A stretch of 64,000 nt of DNA, from NCBI GenBank assembly GCA_027319095.1, contig DAHVNW010000002.1:1-64000 (forward strand), given 5' to 3'. The position numbers were made by a program, and so were the translations under genes. The notes under the pieces were generated by a model, which was not told the origin of the DNA, did no database searches, and saw only the letters and a program-made list of their open reading frames with translations. Below are positions 1-7,345 of this stretch, in pieces (the first letter of the stretch is position 1; every line of letters starts with the position of its first letter). Source of the DNA: a bacterium. GTDB taxonomy: Bacteria; SZUA-79; Acidulodesulfobacterales; Acidulodesulfobacteraceae.

Positions 1-2
1 CT

Positions 3-215
3 TTTATCGATAACATTACTAATAAAGTAAAAAATATGGCAGAAATTAAAGGGAATTTCCTTTCCAAATTTTTTAATATATTAACGCCCGTCCAAAGAAA
101 TAAATTTATTAATTTAATGGAGTTTAGGATAAAGAACAGGATAAAGCATTTGAAGATTATTGAAAAGATGCTTAATAGAAAAATAAATATTATGGAGGAA
201 AACCTGGCGCAATAA
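3..215 (+). CDS. Spy/CpxP-like LTXXQ-motif protein, C-terminal part
   Basis: The window opens inside this gene; only about 70 C-terminal residues are visible, open from base 3 to a TAA at 213-215. They are basic and helical and contain L-T-P-V-Q followed by R-N-K-F, which matches the LTXXQ motif of periplasmic Spy/CpxP-type chaperones and metal-resistance sensors. The family usually has 140-180 residues with an N-terminal signal peptide, which would lie outside the window. The next gene downstream is an exported lipoprotein, which fits an envelope role. The family call rests on one short motif and helix character, so it is tentative. Confidence 0.5.
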   Translation, partial: FIDNITNKVKNMAEIKGNFLSKFFNILTPVQRNKFINLMEFRIKNRIKHLKIIEKMLNRKINIMEENLAQ

Positions 216-332
216 ATAAATTTAAATTGGATACTTTTTATTACCTTTTTTACATAGCAAGATATGATATAATTAAAATAAAGTTTACTTATTGAAATTA
301 ATTTACATCAATTTCATTTAGGAGCTATTATT

Positions 333-1025
333 ATGAATAAAAAATTATTCGCGATATTGTTTGTTTTGGCAATCGGCGTCTTTTTAAGCGGCTGCGCGGC
401 TTATTATCCGGCGCCGGCTTATTCGTCCGGCTACGTTAGCGTTTCGACGCCTAATTTTGCCTTTTCGATAGGCGAAGGCGTAAACGCTTATTACGCGCCG
501 GCTTTTGGAACCTATATTTACGGATATAACGGTTACTATTACAGGTGGCTTAACGGCGGATGGTTTTACGCAAGCGTTAATTCTGGACCATGGTATTCCG
601 TTGGCCTGAATATTTATATTCCTACCCCTCTGCTTTACGGACCGCCGCCTCCAGTTTATAACTCCAGGCCTTATTTTACATGGTGGAGAACTAATATCGC
701 CCCGTGGTATAGAATGAATCATCCGGGTTGGTGGGGAAGGCATCATATGTTCATGCATCATTACAATATGTGGCAAAGGCATACAGGGCGGATTTATGAG
801 AACCATCCGTTTTATAGGGGAGGAATGAGGCAGAATTTTCAGCAGGGACCCCAACAACGCAACATGGTAAATCCAAATCAGGGAGGAATGAGGCAGAATT
901 TTCAGCAGGGACCCCAACAACGCAACATGGTAAACCCAAATCAGGGAGGAATGAGGCAGAATTTTAGACAAGGCCCAGGTCCCAACAGGCATGGTCCAAA
1001 TCAGCATCGGCACCATAAGCATTAG
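333..1025 (+). CDS. Tyr/Pro-rich lipoprotein with tandem C-terminal repeats
   Basis: This 230-residue protein begins with a lipoprotein signal: Lys3-Lys4, a hydrophobic core, then lipobox L-S-G-C with Cys21, so it is probably lipidated and held at an envelope membrane. Residues 22-130 are rich in Tyr, Trp, Gly and Pro. The C-terminus holds two near-identical 21-residue repeats (starting G-G-M-R-Q-N-F) plus part of a third, then a His/Asn/Pro-rich tail. A good ribosome-binding site (TAGGAG) lies about nine bases before the ATG. I do not recognise the family beyond short Tyr-rich lipoproteins of proteobacteria, and function is unknown. The His-rich tail could bind metal, which is inference. Confidence 0.75.
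   Translation: MNKKLFAILFVLAIGVFLSGCAAYYPAPAYSSGYVSVSTPNFAFSIGEGVNAYYAPAFGTYIYGYNGYYYRWLNGGWFYASVNSGPWYSVGLNIYIPTPLLYGPPPPVYNSRPYFTWWRTNIAPWYRMNHPGWWGRHHMFMHHYNMWQRHTGRIYENHPFYRGGMRQNFQQGPQQRNMVNPNQGGMRQNFQQGPQQRNMVNPNQGGMRQNFRQGPGPNRHGPNQHRHHKH
819..965 (+). repeat. 63-bp in-frame tandem repeat
   Basis: Two full 63-bp units (819-881 and 882-944) differ at a single base. A third unit begins at 945, keeps its first 21 bases and then diverges. The unit length is a multiple of three, so the repeat encodes 21-residue protein repeats without breaking the frame. Such near-identity suggests recent duplication by slippage or unequal exchange. Confidence 0.92.
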
Positions 1026-1080
1026 CATTATCCAAATTAAAATATTTGATTAATATAAAAAATCGTTGTATATTAAAGAA

Positions 1081-1599
1081 ATGGGAGCATTTGGAAAGAT
1101 TTTCTTTGCCTTTCTAATATACATAATTTTAGAAATATATGTATTTATTGAAGTCGCCGAAAGAATCGGCTTTCTTTCGGCGGCGGCGCTTTTGGTTTTT
1201 TTTAGCATAACGGGCTATATTATAACTAAGAGAATCAAATATATAGCTTTTCAAAATGTTGCGACAGATTATTATGCCGGAAAAAGCGTTAGTAAAAATC
1301 TTATAAAATCGGCAGCCTATTTCATATCCGGAGTATTGTTTTTTATTCCCGGATTTATAAGCGATTTTCTTGCGCTTTTCTTCTTAATACCGTTTATTAA
1401 TTATTATATAATTTATTTCCTGCTAAAACATTTAAAAAACAAATTTATAACAGGCGGTAACGGCGGATTTTATTACTATTCATCCGGCGCATATAATAAC
1501 GCGCATAACGAACCGGATAACAGCCGAAACGACGTAGGCGGCAAAGTTGAAGATGCCGGCAAAAAGAAAGAGGAAAAGCGGAAATTTCTCGAATTTTAG
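1081..1599 (+). CDS. fxsA: FxsA family cytoplasmic membrane protein
   Basis: This is an integral membrane protein of the FxsA family (known from E. coli as a suppressor of phage T7 exclusion by F plasmid; normal role unknown). After the start come membrane segments at about residues 5-22, 28-48 and 75-105. The pattern L-E-I-Y-V-F-I-E-V near the end of the first segment is typical. The C-terminal 60 residues are Gly/Asn-rich, then strongly charged (K-K-K-E-E-K-R). I chose ATG 1081 because it gives the usual short N-terminus; a TTG at 1066 is in frame and would add five residues. Neither has a strong ribosome-binding site. Confidence 0.8.
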   Translation: MGAFGKIFFAFLIYIILEIYVFIEVAERIGFLSAAALLVFFSITGYIITKRIKYIAFQNVATDYYAGKSVSKNLIKSAAYFISGVLFFIPGFISDFLALFFLIPFINYYIIYFLLKHLKNKFITGGNGGFYYYSSGAYNNAHNEPDNSRNDVGGKVEDAGKKKEEKRKFLEF

Positions 1600-1676
1600 G
1601 CAAAAAATATTTTAGAAAATATTTCTGAAATTAATGATAATTTTTTTAAATTTTTCAATATTTTAACGATGCCGTA

Positions 1677-2180
1677 ATGCTTTTAAATATGCTTAAAGAC
1701 AAGCTCGGTTTAATTGTAGAAAATTTAACTTACGAAACTAAAAGTTTTTATGAAGACAGGCTCGTTTCGCTTGCCATTTTCGGTTCCGTAGGCAGAGGAA
1801 CGCCTAATTGCGACTCCGATATAGATTTATTGATAATCGCCGATAATCTTCCAAACGGAAGAATGAAAAGGATTTCTGAGTTTAATTATATAGAAAATAA
1901 AATAGAACCAGTTACACAATCCCTTAAAAATTATAACATAAACACCCGTCTGTCGCCGGTTATAAAATCAAAAGAAGAAGCCTTATACGGCAGTCCCCTT
2001 TTTCTGGATATGGTTTCGGACGCCGTTATTTTATACGACAGGGATAATTTTTTAACGGATATTTTAAATAGCCTTAAGATTAAACTTGAAAAATTAGGCT
2101 CCAAGAAAATAATCCGTGGAAACGCTTGTTTCTGGGATTTAAAGCCTGATTTAAAACAAGGGGAAGATATAATTATATGA
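1677..2180 (+). CDS. MNT-type nucleotidyltransferase domain protein
   Basis: This minimal nucleotidyltransferase has 167 residues. The polymerase-beta-like motif is G-S-V-G-R-G at residues 36-41 followed by S-D-I-D with Asp48 and Asp50, the expected metal-binding carboxylates. It overlaps the next gene by four bases (ATGA), so the two are translationally coupled and form a classic MNT/HEPN pair. Members of such pairs can act as type VII toxin-antitoxin systems in which the MNT protein AMPylates its partner, or simply as two-subunit nucleotidyltransferases. Which applies here is not shown. No good ribosome-binding site precedes the ATG. Confidence 0.85.
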   Translation: MLLNMLKDKLGLIVENLTYETKSFYEDRLVSLAIFGSVGRGTPNCDSDIDLLIIADNLPNGRMKRISEFNYIENKIEPVTQSLKNYNINTRLSPVIKSKEEALYGSPLFLDMVSDAVILYDRDNFLTDILNSLKIKLEKLGSKKIIRGNACFWDLKPDLKQGEDIII

Positions 2181-2593
2181 CTTTTCAAAGCCTTGCCGAA
2201 AGTTATCTAAAAAAGTCTTTAGCAAGATTCGATACTCTGGATGTCCTTTTAAAAAAGGACGATTATTCGGACGTCATAAGGGAGGCGCAGGAAATAGTCG
2301 AACTTTGCCTTAAGGGAATGTTGCGCTATAAGGGGATTGAACCTCCTAAATATCATGACGTAAGCGGTTTTTTATTCGAATACAGGGATAAATTTAGCGA
2401 AATAAACGACGAAGACTTACGAAAAATTGCTTCCATATCTAAAAAGTTAAGAAAAGAAAGAGAGCTTTCTTTTTATGGAGATATCGACTTTATCCCTACC
2501 GAGAGCTATACTAAATCGGATGCGTCGGAAGCCATCGAAGACGCCCGGTTTGTCCTGGATGTCGCAGAAAAATTCATATCCAAAACTATTTAA
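2177..2593 (+). CDS. HEPN domain protein, partner of the MNT protein
   Basis: This 138-residue all-helical protein has the HEPN pattern of long amphipathic helices with E-L-C-L-K-G-M-L-R around residues 42-50 and P-P-K-Y-H-D-V at 56-62. The start overlaps the stop of the MNT gene. The R-X4-6-H motif that marks ribonuclease HEPN toxins is not present: His60 is the only histidine and the nearest upstream arginine (Arg50) is too far away. It therefore looks more like the substrate-binding HEPN class that accompanies nucleotidyltransferases than like an active HepT ribonuclease. That distinction is inference from motifs. Confidence 0.8.
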   Translation: MTFQSLAESYLKKSLARFDTLDVLLKKDDYSDVIREAQEIVELCLKGMLRYKGIEPPKYHDVSGFLFEYRDKFSEINDEDLRKIASISKKLRKERELSFYGDIDFIPTESYTKSDASEAIEDARFVLDVAEKFISKTI

Positions 2594-2666
2594 ATTTTAT
2601 ATAGTCTTTCCCGCTGTAATTGCGGCGGCGGCACAATAACCGGCAGACAATACCCCCCCCGATACG

Positions 2667-2696
2667 TTGACATTTGTTCAAAAATTGGTTTATAAT
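2667..2696 (+). promoter_or_regulatory. sigma-70-type promoter for crcB-DUF190
   Basis: A consensus TTGACA at 2667-2672 is followed after 18 bases by a consensus TATAAT at 2691-2696. Transcription would start near 2703, about 30 bases before the crcB start codon. The leader is therefore too short for a riboswitch. A run of eight C residues lies just upstream of the -35 box. Confidence 0.8.
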
Positions 2697-2732
2697 TATA
2701 AAAATGTGCTTTTTATTTAAATAAGAATTTTT

Positions 2733-3131
2733 ATGCTTAAATTACTATTTATCGCCTTGGGCGGAGCGGCTGGCACGCTTCTTCGTTATGGAATATCCGG
2801 AATAAGCTATGGATTTTCCGACGGTGTTTTTCCATTCGGCACCCTTGTGGTAAATCTTTCCGGAGCCTTTACGATAGGTTTTTTATGGGGTCTTTTCGAA
2901 GGGTCTAATATATCTTCGACGGTCAGGACGCCGATATTCGTGGGTATATTAGGAGGCTATACCACGTTTTCCACATATGCGTTGGAAAGTTTTAACCTTA
3001 TAAGAAACAAGGAATATAAAATAGCCTTAATTAATATTCTTGCCTCCAACATATTCGGCATTAGCCTTGTGTTTACAGGTTTTATAATCTCTAAACTGCT
3101 TATAGCAAATCTTAAGGGGGCGCAATATTAA
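2733..3131 (+). CDS. crcB: fluoride channel CrcB/Fluc
   Basis: This is a small (132 residues) four-helix membrane protein of the Fluc family, which forms dual-topology dimers that export fluoride across the inner membrane. Family signatures are the N-terminal G-G-A-A-G-T-L-L-R with Arg18, Asn41 in N-L-S-G-A-F, and G-G-Y-T-T-F-S-T at 74-81, which lines the pore with the Phe box and Thr/Ser track. Length is normal. The stop TAA overlaps by one base the ATG of the DUF190 gene, so both are one transcription unit behind the promoter at 2667-2696. Confidence 0.93.
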   Translation: MLKLLFIALGGAAGTLLRYGISGISYGFSDGVFPFGTLVVNLSGAFTIGFLWGLFEGSNISSTVRTPIFVGILGGYTTFSTYALESFNLIRNKEYKIALINILASNIFGISLVFTGFIISKLLIANLKGAQY

Positions 3132-3463
3132 TGAATATTCCCGAAGAAGGCATGCTTTTAAGAATATTTATCGGCGAATCGGACATGCATAAAGGGAAAG
3201 CTCTTTACGAGCAAATCGTTATCAAAGCCCGCGAACTCAACCTTGCGGGAGCAACAGTCATCCGCGGCGTTATGGGCTTCGGGGCGCACAGCAGGATGCA
3301 CACCGCTAAGTTATTGCGCCTTTCGGAAGACTTGCCCGTTATAGTGGAAATCGTAGATACCGAAGAAAAACTTAACTTGCTTCTCCCCTTCCTTGACGAA
3401 ATCGTAGAAGAAGGGCTGATCACGCTTGAAAAAGCGCGGGTAATCAGGTATCGGCACGGTTAA
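3131..3463 (+). CDS. DUF190 family protein
   Basis: This 110-residue soluble protein is of the DUF190 family. Typical are the opening G-M-L-L-R-I-F-I-G-E, G-A-T-V-I-R-G-V-M-G-F-G at about 40-51, and L-P-V-I-V-E-I-V-D near residue 70. The fold resembles PII-like signalling proteins. It is frequently encoded next to crcB, and here the start codon overlaps the crcB stop. A regulatory or accessory role for the fluoride channel is inferred from neighbourhood only; the biochemical function is not established. Confidence 0.88.
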   Translation: MNIPEEGMLLRIFIGESDMHKGKALYEQIVIKARELNLAGATVIRGVMGFGAHSRMHTAKLLRLSEDLPVIVEIVDTEEKLNLLLPFLDEIVEEGLITLEKARVIRYRHG

Positions 3464-3519
3464 TAGCCGGCCAAAACGTCCAAAACGTAAATAAGGCTCT
3501 ACCATTTACCCCAATTAAA

Positions 3520-3783
3520 CTAATTATCCCCCCAATTTTTATTTTTAATAAAAAATATATAAAGGTTATTTAGCTCAACGGCGTTAAGAAGATGTACCTT
3601 AACAAGCGAGCACAAAGCGGGAATATCGTTTAAAAGCGAATCCTTATCTGATATAACCATTAAAACGTCATCTTGTTTTAAAGTTTTAAGTTTTCGGACG
3701 ACCGTCCATACCGGCGGCCCTCAGCATAAACCTCTTATATCGAGAACTATACCGCCGTAGTTTGAACAAGATTTAATCTCCAT
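3520..3783 (-). CDS. TusA-like sulfurtransferase with in-frame UGA (probable selenoprotein)
   Basis: Reading from ATG at 3783-3781 to TAG at 3522-3520 gives 87 residues if TGA at 3723-3721 (codon 21) is read through. The sequence around it is L-D-I-R-G-L-C-U-G-P-P-V. In the TusA/SirA family the same place reads R-G-L-x-C-P-x-P, so the UGA falls on the catalytic persulfide cysteine. The frame stays TusA-like on both sides (later D-I-P-A-L). A strong ribosome-binding site (AAAGGAGG) sits eight to nine bases before the ATG. A hairpin suited to a bacterial SECIS follows the UGA (separate entry). TusA proteins relay sulfur; a Sec form would be more nucleophilic. It follows nusB by 72 bases on the same strand. 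The alternative is a pseudogene with a nonsense mutation. Ordinary gene callers would miss it. Confidence 0.75.
3695..3723 (-). promoter_or_regulatory. candidate bacterial SECIS hairpin just after UGA codon
   Basis: In the RNA, the UGA (3723-3721) is followed by 13 bases and then by the hairpin GGAC-GGUC-GUCC (3707-3696), extendable by one U-G pair at 3708/3695. The tetraloop begins 17 bases after the UGA and starts with G. Known bacterial SECIS rules ask for an apical loop about 16-37 bases from UGA with a G in the first two loop positions, so this fits at the short end. The stem is short, and a competing pairing of 3719-3715 with 3704-3700 is possible. Confidence 0.55.
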
Positions 3784-3855
3784 TTTTTCTTGCCTCCTTT
3801 TTTAAATTTGCAATAATTATCTATCAGTCTAATTCCCCGCTACTATATTGCAAAT

Positions 3856-4317
3856 TTATTTAGTTTTAACCGCCGCATCTAATATGCCGTTAATAAAAGC
3901 CGGAGACTCGTCGTTTCCGAATTTCTTTGCTATTTCTATTGCTTCATTGATAACTACGTTTCTGGGTGTTTCTGGAATAAACATAATTTCATAAACGGAT
4001 AATCGTAAAATGTTTCTATCAATTCTAGACATTCTTTCGATTGCCCAGTTTTTAGCCACCGATTTAATTACATCGTCTATTTTTTCTAAATTAGATAAAG
4101 TCCCCCTTACGATATTAAAAAAAAAATCAAAAATCTGGGAAACGTCTTTCTTTTTGTTTAAATCTTCTCTTATTTTTATAAACCCGTCTCTCATAAGGCT
4201 TTCTGCAGCAAAGTCGTCATAAAACCTGTTTATTTTATAGTCTAAATTGCTTATATCCCCGTCTTCTTCGTACAGAAACTGCAACGCAAGCTCTCTTGCC
4301 TTTCTTCTTTTAGTCAT
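3856..4317 (-). CDS. nusB: transcription antitermination factor NusB
   Basis: NusB is the small helical partner of NusE (S10) that binds boxA RNA in rRNA antitermination complexes. The 153-residue length is normal. The N-terminal R-R-K-A-R-E-L-A-L-Q-F-L-Y signature (residues 4-16) and the C-terminal P-R-N-V-V-I-N-E-A-I-E-I-A-K-K-F are diagnostic. The gene lies 18 bases after ribH, the usual position at the end of a riboflavin cluster. Confidence 0.95.
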   Translation of the reverse strand: MTKRRKARELALQFLYEEDGDISNLDYKINRFYDDFAAESLMRDGFIKIREDLNKKKDVSQIFDFFFNIVRGTLSNLEKIDDVIKSVAKNWAIERMSRIDRNILRLSVYEIMFIPETPRNVVINEAIEIAKKFGNDESPAFINGILDAAVKTK

Positions 4318-4335
4318 AAGTCGTATATTGTTTAT

Positions 4336-4815
4336 TCAGTTCTTTTTAATTTTTGAGTAAAGGCTTGCCATTTCTACTGCGGACATTGCGGCATCGAAGC
4401 CCTTGTTTCCCATCTTTGCGCCCGCCCGCGATATTGCCTGTTCTATGGAATCGGCGGTTATAATTCCGTAGCTGACCGGAACGTTATAATGAATAGAAAG
4501 TTCGGAAATTAATTTCGTAACCTGATTGGACAATAAATCGAAATGGGTCGTTTCGCCTCTTATTAGCGTTCCGAGACATATTATAGCATCGAATTTTTTA
4601 GTATCTAGAAGCATTTTTACAGCCATAGGAAGTTCAAACGCCCCTGGAACCTTAGCTACGGAAATGCTATCTTCGCTTGCGCCGGCTCTTTTAAGATAAT
4701 CCAATGCTCCGTCAAGCAATTTGCCGTTAATAAATTCGTTAAATCTCGATATAACAATGCCGAACTTAAACCCTGCCGCTTTAAGCTCGCCTTCTATGAA
4801 ATGAAAATTATCCAT
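4336..4815 (-). CDS. ribH: 6,7-dimethyl-8-ribityllumazine synthase
   Basis: RibH condenses 5-amino-6-ribitylaminouracil with 3,4-dihydroxybutanone 4-phosphate, the penultimate riboflavin step. Visible motifs are S-R-F-N-E-F-I (23-29), V-P-G-A-F-E-L-P (56-63) and L-I-R-G-E-T-T-H-F-D (84-93) with catalytic His91. Length 159 is normal for the icosahedral capsid-forming enzyme. It lies 48 bases after ribBA and just before nusB. Confidence 0.96.
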   Translation of the reverse strand: MDNFHFIEGELKAAGFKFGIVISRFNEFINGKLLDGALDYLKRAGASEDSISVAKVPGAFELPMAVKMLLDTKKFDAIICLGTLIRGETTHFDLLSNQVTKLISELSIHYNVPVSYGIITADSIEQAISRAGAKMGNKGFDAAMSAVEMASLYSKIKKN

Positions 4816-4863
4816 TTAAAGCTCCCGTCTTTTATTGGTTTTAATTTTTTTTATTATATTATT

Positions 4864-6069
4864 TTATTTTATCTTTAATAAATGGCCGAGCTTAGTTTTT
4901 TTAGTTTTTAGATAGTGTTTGTTTGTTTCGTTCGGACATATTTCTATCGGAACTCTTTCTATTATGCTCAGCCCGTATCCTTCCAGGCCTATAATTTTTT
5001 TAGGATTGTTAGTCATAAGTTTCATTTTGCCTACGCCAAGGTCTGCTAAAATCTGCGCGCCCACGCCGTATTCCCTCAAATCTGCCTTGAACCCAAGTTT
5101 TTCGTTGGCTTCCACCGTATCGTAGCCCTCGTCCTGAAGATTATACGCCTTTAATTTATTAACAAGCCCTATGCCCCTGCCTTCCTGCATCAGATAAAGT
5201 ATAACGCCCTTGCCTTCTTTATCTATCATCTCCATGGCAGTTTTTAGCTGGTCTCCGCAATCGCATCTAATTGACCCGAATATATCTCCGGTAAGGCATT
5301 GGGAATGCACTCTTACCAACACGGGCTCTTCTTTTTTAATCCGTCCCCTTACGAGGGCGATATGTTCTTTAAAATCTATATCGTTGGAATACACTACAAT
5401 TTTAAATTCTCCTGCAAATTCCGTCGGTATCTTCGACTCTACAAGCCGTTGGACGTGCTTTTCATGTTTAAGCCTGTAATTTATTAAATCTTTAATGGTT
5501 AAAATCTTTATGTCGAATTTCTTTGAAAATTTCTCTAAATCGGGCATTCTTGCCATAGTTCCGTCGTCGTGCATTATTTCGCATATAACTCCATAAGGCT
5601 TTAAACCGGCAATCCGCGCAATGTCGATAGAGCCTTCCGTCTGCCCCGTCCTCGTCAATACTCCTCCGTTTTTGCCCCTTAACGGAAAAATATGCCCTGG
5701 CCTTACTAAATCGGAAGGTTTTGCGTCGTTCTTTATTGCCGTCAATATGGTCTTTGCCCTGTCGTGAGCCGATATGCCGGTCGTAACGCCTTCTTTTGCT
5801 TCGATTGACACCGTAAACGCTGTGGTAAATTTAGATTCGTTGTTGGCAACCATCGGAGGAAGGTCTAAACTATCGGCTTTTTCTTCAGTAAGTGTCAAAC
5901 ATATAAGCCCTCTGGCATACTTTGTCATAAAATTTATAATTTCTGGCGTCGTATATTCCGCCGCTACGACTAAATCTCCCTCGTTTTCCCTATCTTCGTC
6001 GTCGACGAGAATAATCATTTTTCCTTTTTTTATATTTAATGCGGCCTCTTCGACCGTCGCTAAACTCAT
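4864..6069 (-). CDS. ribBA: bifunctional DHBP synthase / GTP cyclohydrolase II
   Basis: This is a two-domain riboflavin enzyme of 401 residues. The N-terminal half (about 1-203) is 3,4-dihydroxybutanone-4-phosphate synthase, with the acidic [10 protein letters not shown] loop at 23-32 and [10 protein letters not shown]. The C-terminal half is GTP cyclohydrolase II, with its zinc cysteines in [14 protein letters not shown] and the loop G-R-G-I-G-L. Both halves look intact. Together with ribE and ribH it supplies both branches of the pathway except for the RibD step, whose gene is absent here. Confidence 0.96.
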   Translation of the reverse strand: MSLATVEEAALNIKKGKMIILVDDEDRENEGDLVVAAEYTTPEIINFMTKYARGLICLTLTEEKADSLDLPPMVANNESKFTTAFTVSIEAKEGVTTGISAHDRAKTILTAIKNDAKPSDLVRPGHIFPLRGKNGGVLTRTGQTEGSIDIARIAGLKPYGVICEIMHDDGTMARMPDLEKFSKKFDIKILTIKDLINYRLKHEKHVQRLVESKIPTEFAGEFKIVVYSNDIDFKEHIALVRGRIKKEEPVLVRVHSQCLTGDIFGSIRCDCGDQLKTAMEMIDKEGKGVILYLMQEGRGIGLVNKLKAYNLQDEGYDTVEANEKLGFKADLREYGVGAQILADLGVGKMKLMTNNPKKIIGLEGYGLSIIERVPIEICPNETNKHYLKTKKTKLGHLLKIK

Positions 6070-6127
6070 AATATTTACCTTCCTTTAGCTGTAATGAATT
6101 AATATTTATCCGTTTTGTTTTAATTTG

Positions 6128-6787
6128 TTAAGCAAACCCATTTTCTGCTAAAAATTGCATAGTTAATCTTGTTTTAATATTGACGCCGTCTTTTTCCGAT
6201 ATATCTTCCAAACGTTCCACGACAATTTTTTCTATAATGTCGGATTCTAAGTTCACGAAAGAACCGGCAGGTTTATATTTAAGATTTGTTTCTTCATACG
6301 TGTGCGGTATTATGCTTACTGAAAATTCCCCGTCTTTAGCGTCGTTTACCGTCAGGCTAATGCCGTCTATGCTTATAGAACCCTTTTTTACGATATATTT
6401 TTTAATATCGCCCTCAATCGAACTATTTATTTTTATCCCAATTACGACGGAATTTCCGGTCTTTTTTTTATTTATTATTTGACCTGTCCCGTCTATGTGC
6501 CCAAGAACAAAATGCCCGGAAATATCGGAATTAACGGAAAGCGCCGGTTCTATATTGACGCTTTCGCCGATTTTTAAATACTTTAGAGCTGACGCTCTAA
6601 ATGTTTCCGGCGTATAATCGAAAAATAAAGTTTTCCAGACAATTTTCCTTACTGTTAAACATATCCCGTTAACGGCTATGCTTTGCCCTATGTATGCGTC
6701 TTTTGCCGCTTTTTCGCAATAAACGGACAAAACGCCGTTACTTATGGATTTTATAATTCCCTGTTCTTTTATTATGCCGCTGAACAT
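6128..6787 (-). CDS. ribE: riboflavin synthase alpha chain
   Basis: RibE dismutates two ribityllumazines to riboflavin. The protein (219 residues) consists of two lumazine-binding repeats, about 1-97 and 98-196. The start M-F-S-G-I-I, G-H-F-V-L-G-H-I-D-G-T-G in the second repeat, and G-S-I-S-I-D-G-I-S-L-T-V are characteristic. A possible -10 (TATAAT on the minus strand) lies in the 76 bases upstream, but the -35 is weak. No FMN riboswitch is visible and the space is too small for one. Confidence 0.95.
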   Translation of the reverse strand: MFSGIIKEQGIIKSISNGVLSVYCEKAAKDAYIGQSIAVNGICLTVRKIVWKTLFFDYTPETFRASALKYLKIGESVNIEPALSVNSDISGHFVLGHIDGTGQIINKKKTGNSVVIGIKINSSIEGDIKKYIVKKGSISIDGISLTVNDAKDGEFSVSIIPHTYEETNLKYKPAGSFVNLESDIIEKIVVERLEDISEKDGVNIKTRLTMQFLAENGFA

Positions 6788-6863
6788 TTTAATTTTTTTA
6801 TCGGAATTAATTTAAACTCCCTTATATTATTATATAATACATCCAATATAATTGCACTTTTTT

Positions 6864-7325
6864 CTAATAAGCCTGTCTTTTTATTAGTTCGGAAACATTT
6901 TCGTACAGCTCGTTTATATCTTTGAAGGAAAGATATACGGAAGCAAAGCGGACATAGCTTATTGCATCGAGATTTTTTAATTTGTCCAAGACTCTTTTTC
7001 CTATATCCTCGCTTTTTATTTCTTTTAAATTAGTTTCTTCGATCCATTTTTCTATAGATTGAACTATTTCGTCTATATATAGATAGGGAACCGGCCTTTT
7101 CTCGCATGCTTTTATAAGGCCGTTAAGAAGTTTTTGCCTGTCGAAGGGTTCCCTTCTTCCGTCTTTTTTAATTATTAAGGGAGAAGAGGAAACAATGGTT
7201 TCCAAGGTAGTAAATCTTTTGCCGCAAACATTGCACTGTCTTTTTCTTTTAGTCGACCTGCCGTCTTTAGATATTCTAGAATCGACTACTTTATCGTCGT
7301 CGTTAAAACAAAATGGGCACTTCAT
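6864..7325 (-). CDS. nrdR: transcriptional repressor NrdR
   Basis: NrdR is the zinc-ribbon/ATP-cone repressor of ribonucleotide reductase genes. I take the start at 7325, where the protein begins M-K-C-P-F-C as in all NrdR; the frame stays open to a TTG at 7349 that overlaps the glyA stop, but the eight extra residues do not fit the family. Zinc cysteines are Cys3, Cys6, Cys31 and Cys34; the ATP-cone spans about 45-135. The final length of 153 is normal. No ribosome-binding site is obvious, so coupling to glyA is likely. Confidence 0.94.
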   Translation of the reverse strand: MKCPFCFNDDDKVVDSRISKDGRSTKRKRQCNVCGKRFTTLETIVSSSPLIIKKDGRREPFDRQKLLNGLIKACEKRPVPYLYIDEIVQSIEKWIEETNLKEIKSEDIGKRVLDKLKNLDAISYVRFASVYLSFKDINELYENVSELIKRQAY

Positions 7326-7345
7326 ATATATAATGCATAAAAATA

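Noticed and set aside
384-1028. Long minus-strand frame opposite the lipoprotein gene
   Set aside because: It is the shadow of a repeated, GC-richer gene; its translation lacks any domain, and the plus-strand protein has a signal peptide and ribosome-binding site.
2594-2732. Fluoride riboswitch before crcB
   Set aside because: The GC-rich stretch near 2620-2660 does not show the conserved pseudoknot pattern, and it lies upstream of the promoter, outside the transcript.
3520-3783. Pseudogene explanation for the TusA-like frame
   Set aside because: Kept only as an alternative: a single stop exactly at the catalytic Cys position, an intact frame and a strong ribosome-binding site are more simply explained by selenocysteine.
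6788-6863. FMN riboswitch before ribE
   Set aside because: Only 76 bases are available and no conserved flavin-riboswitch stretches are seen.
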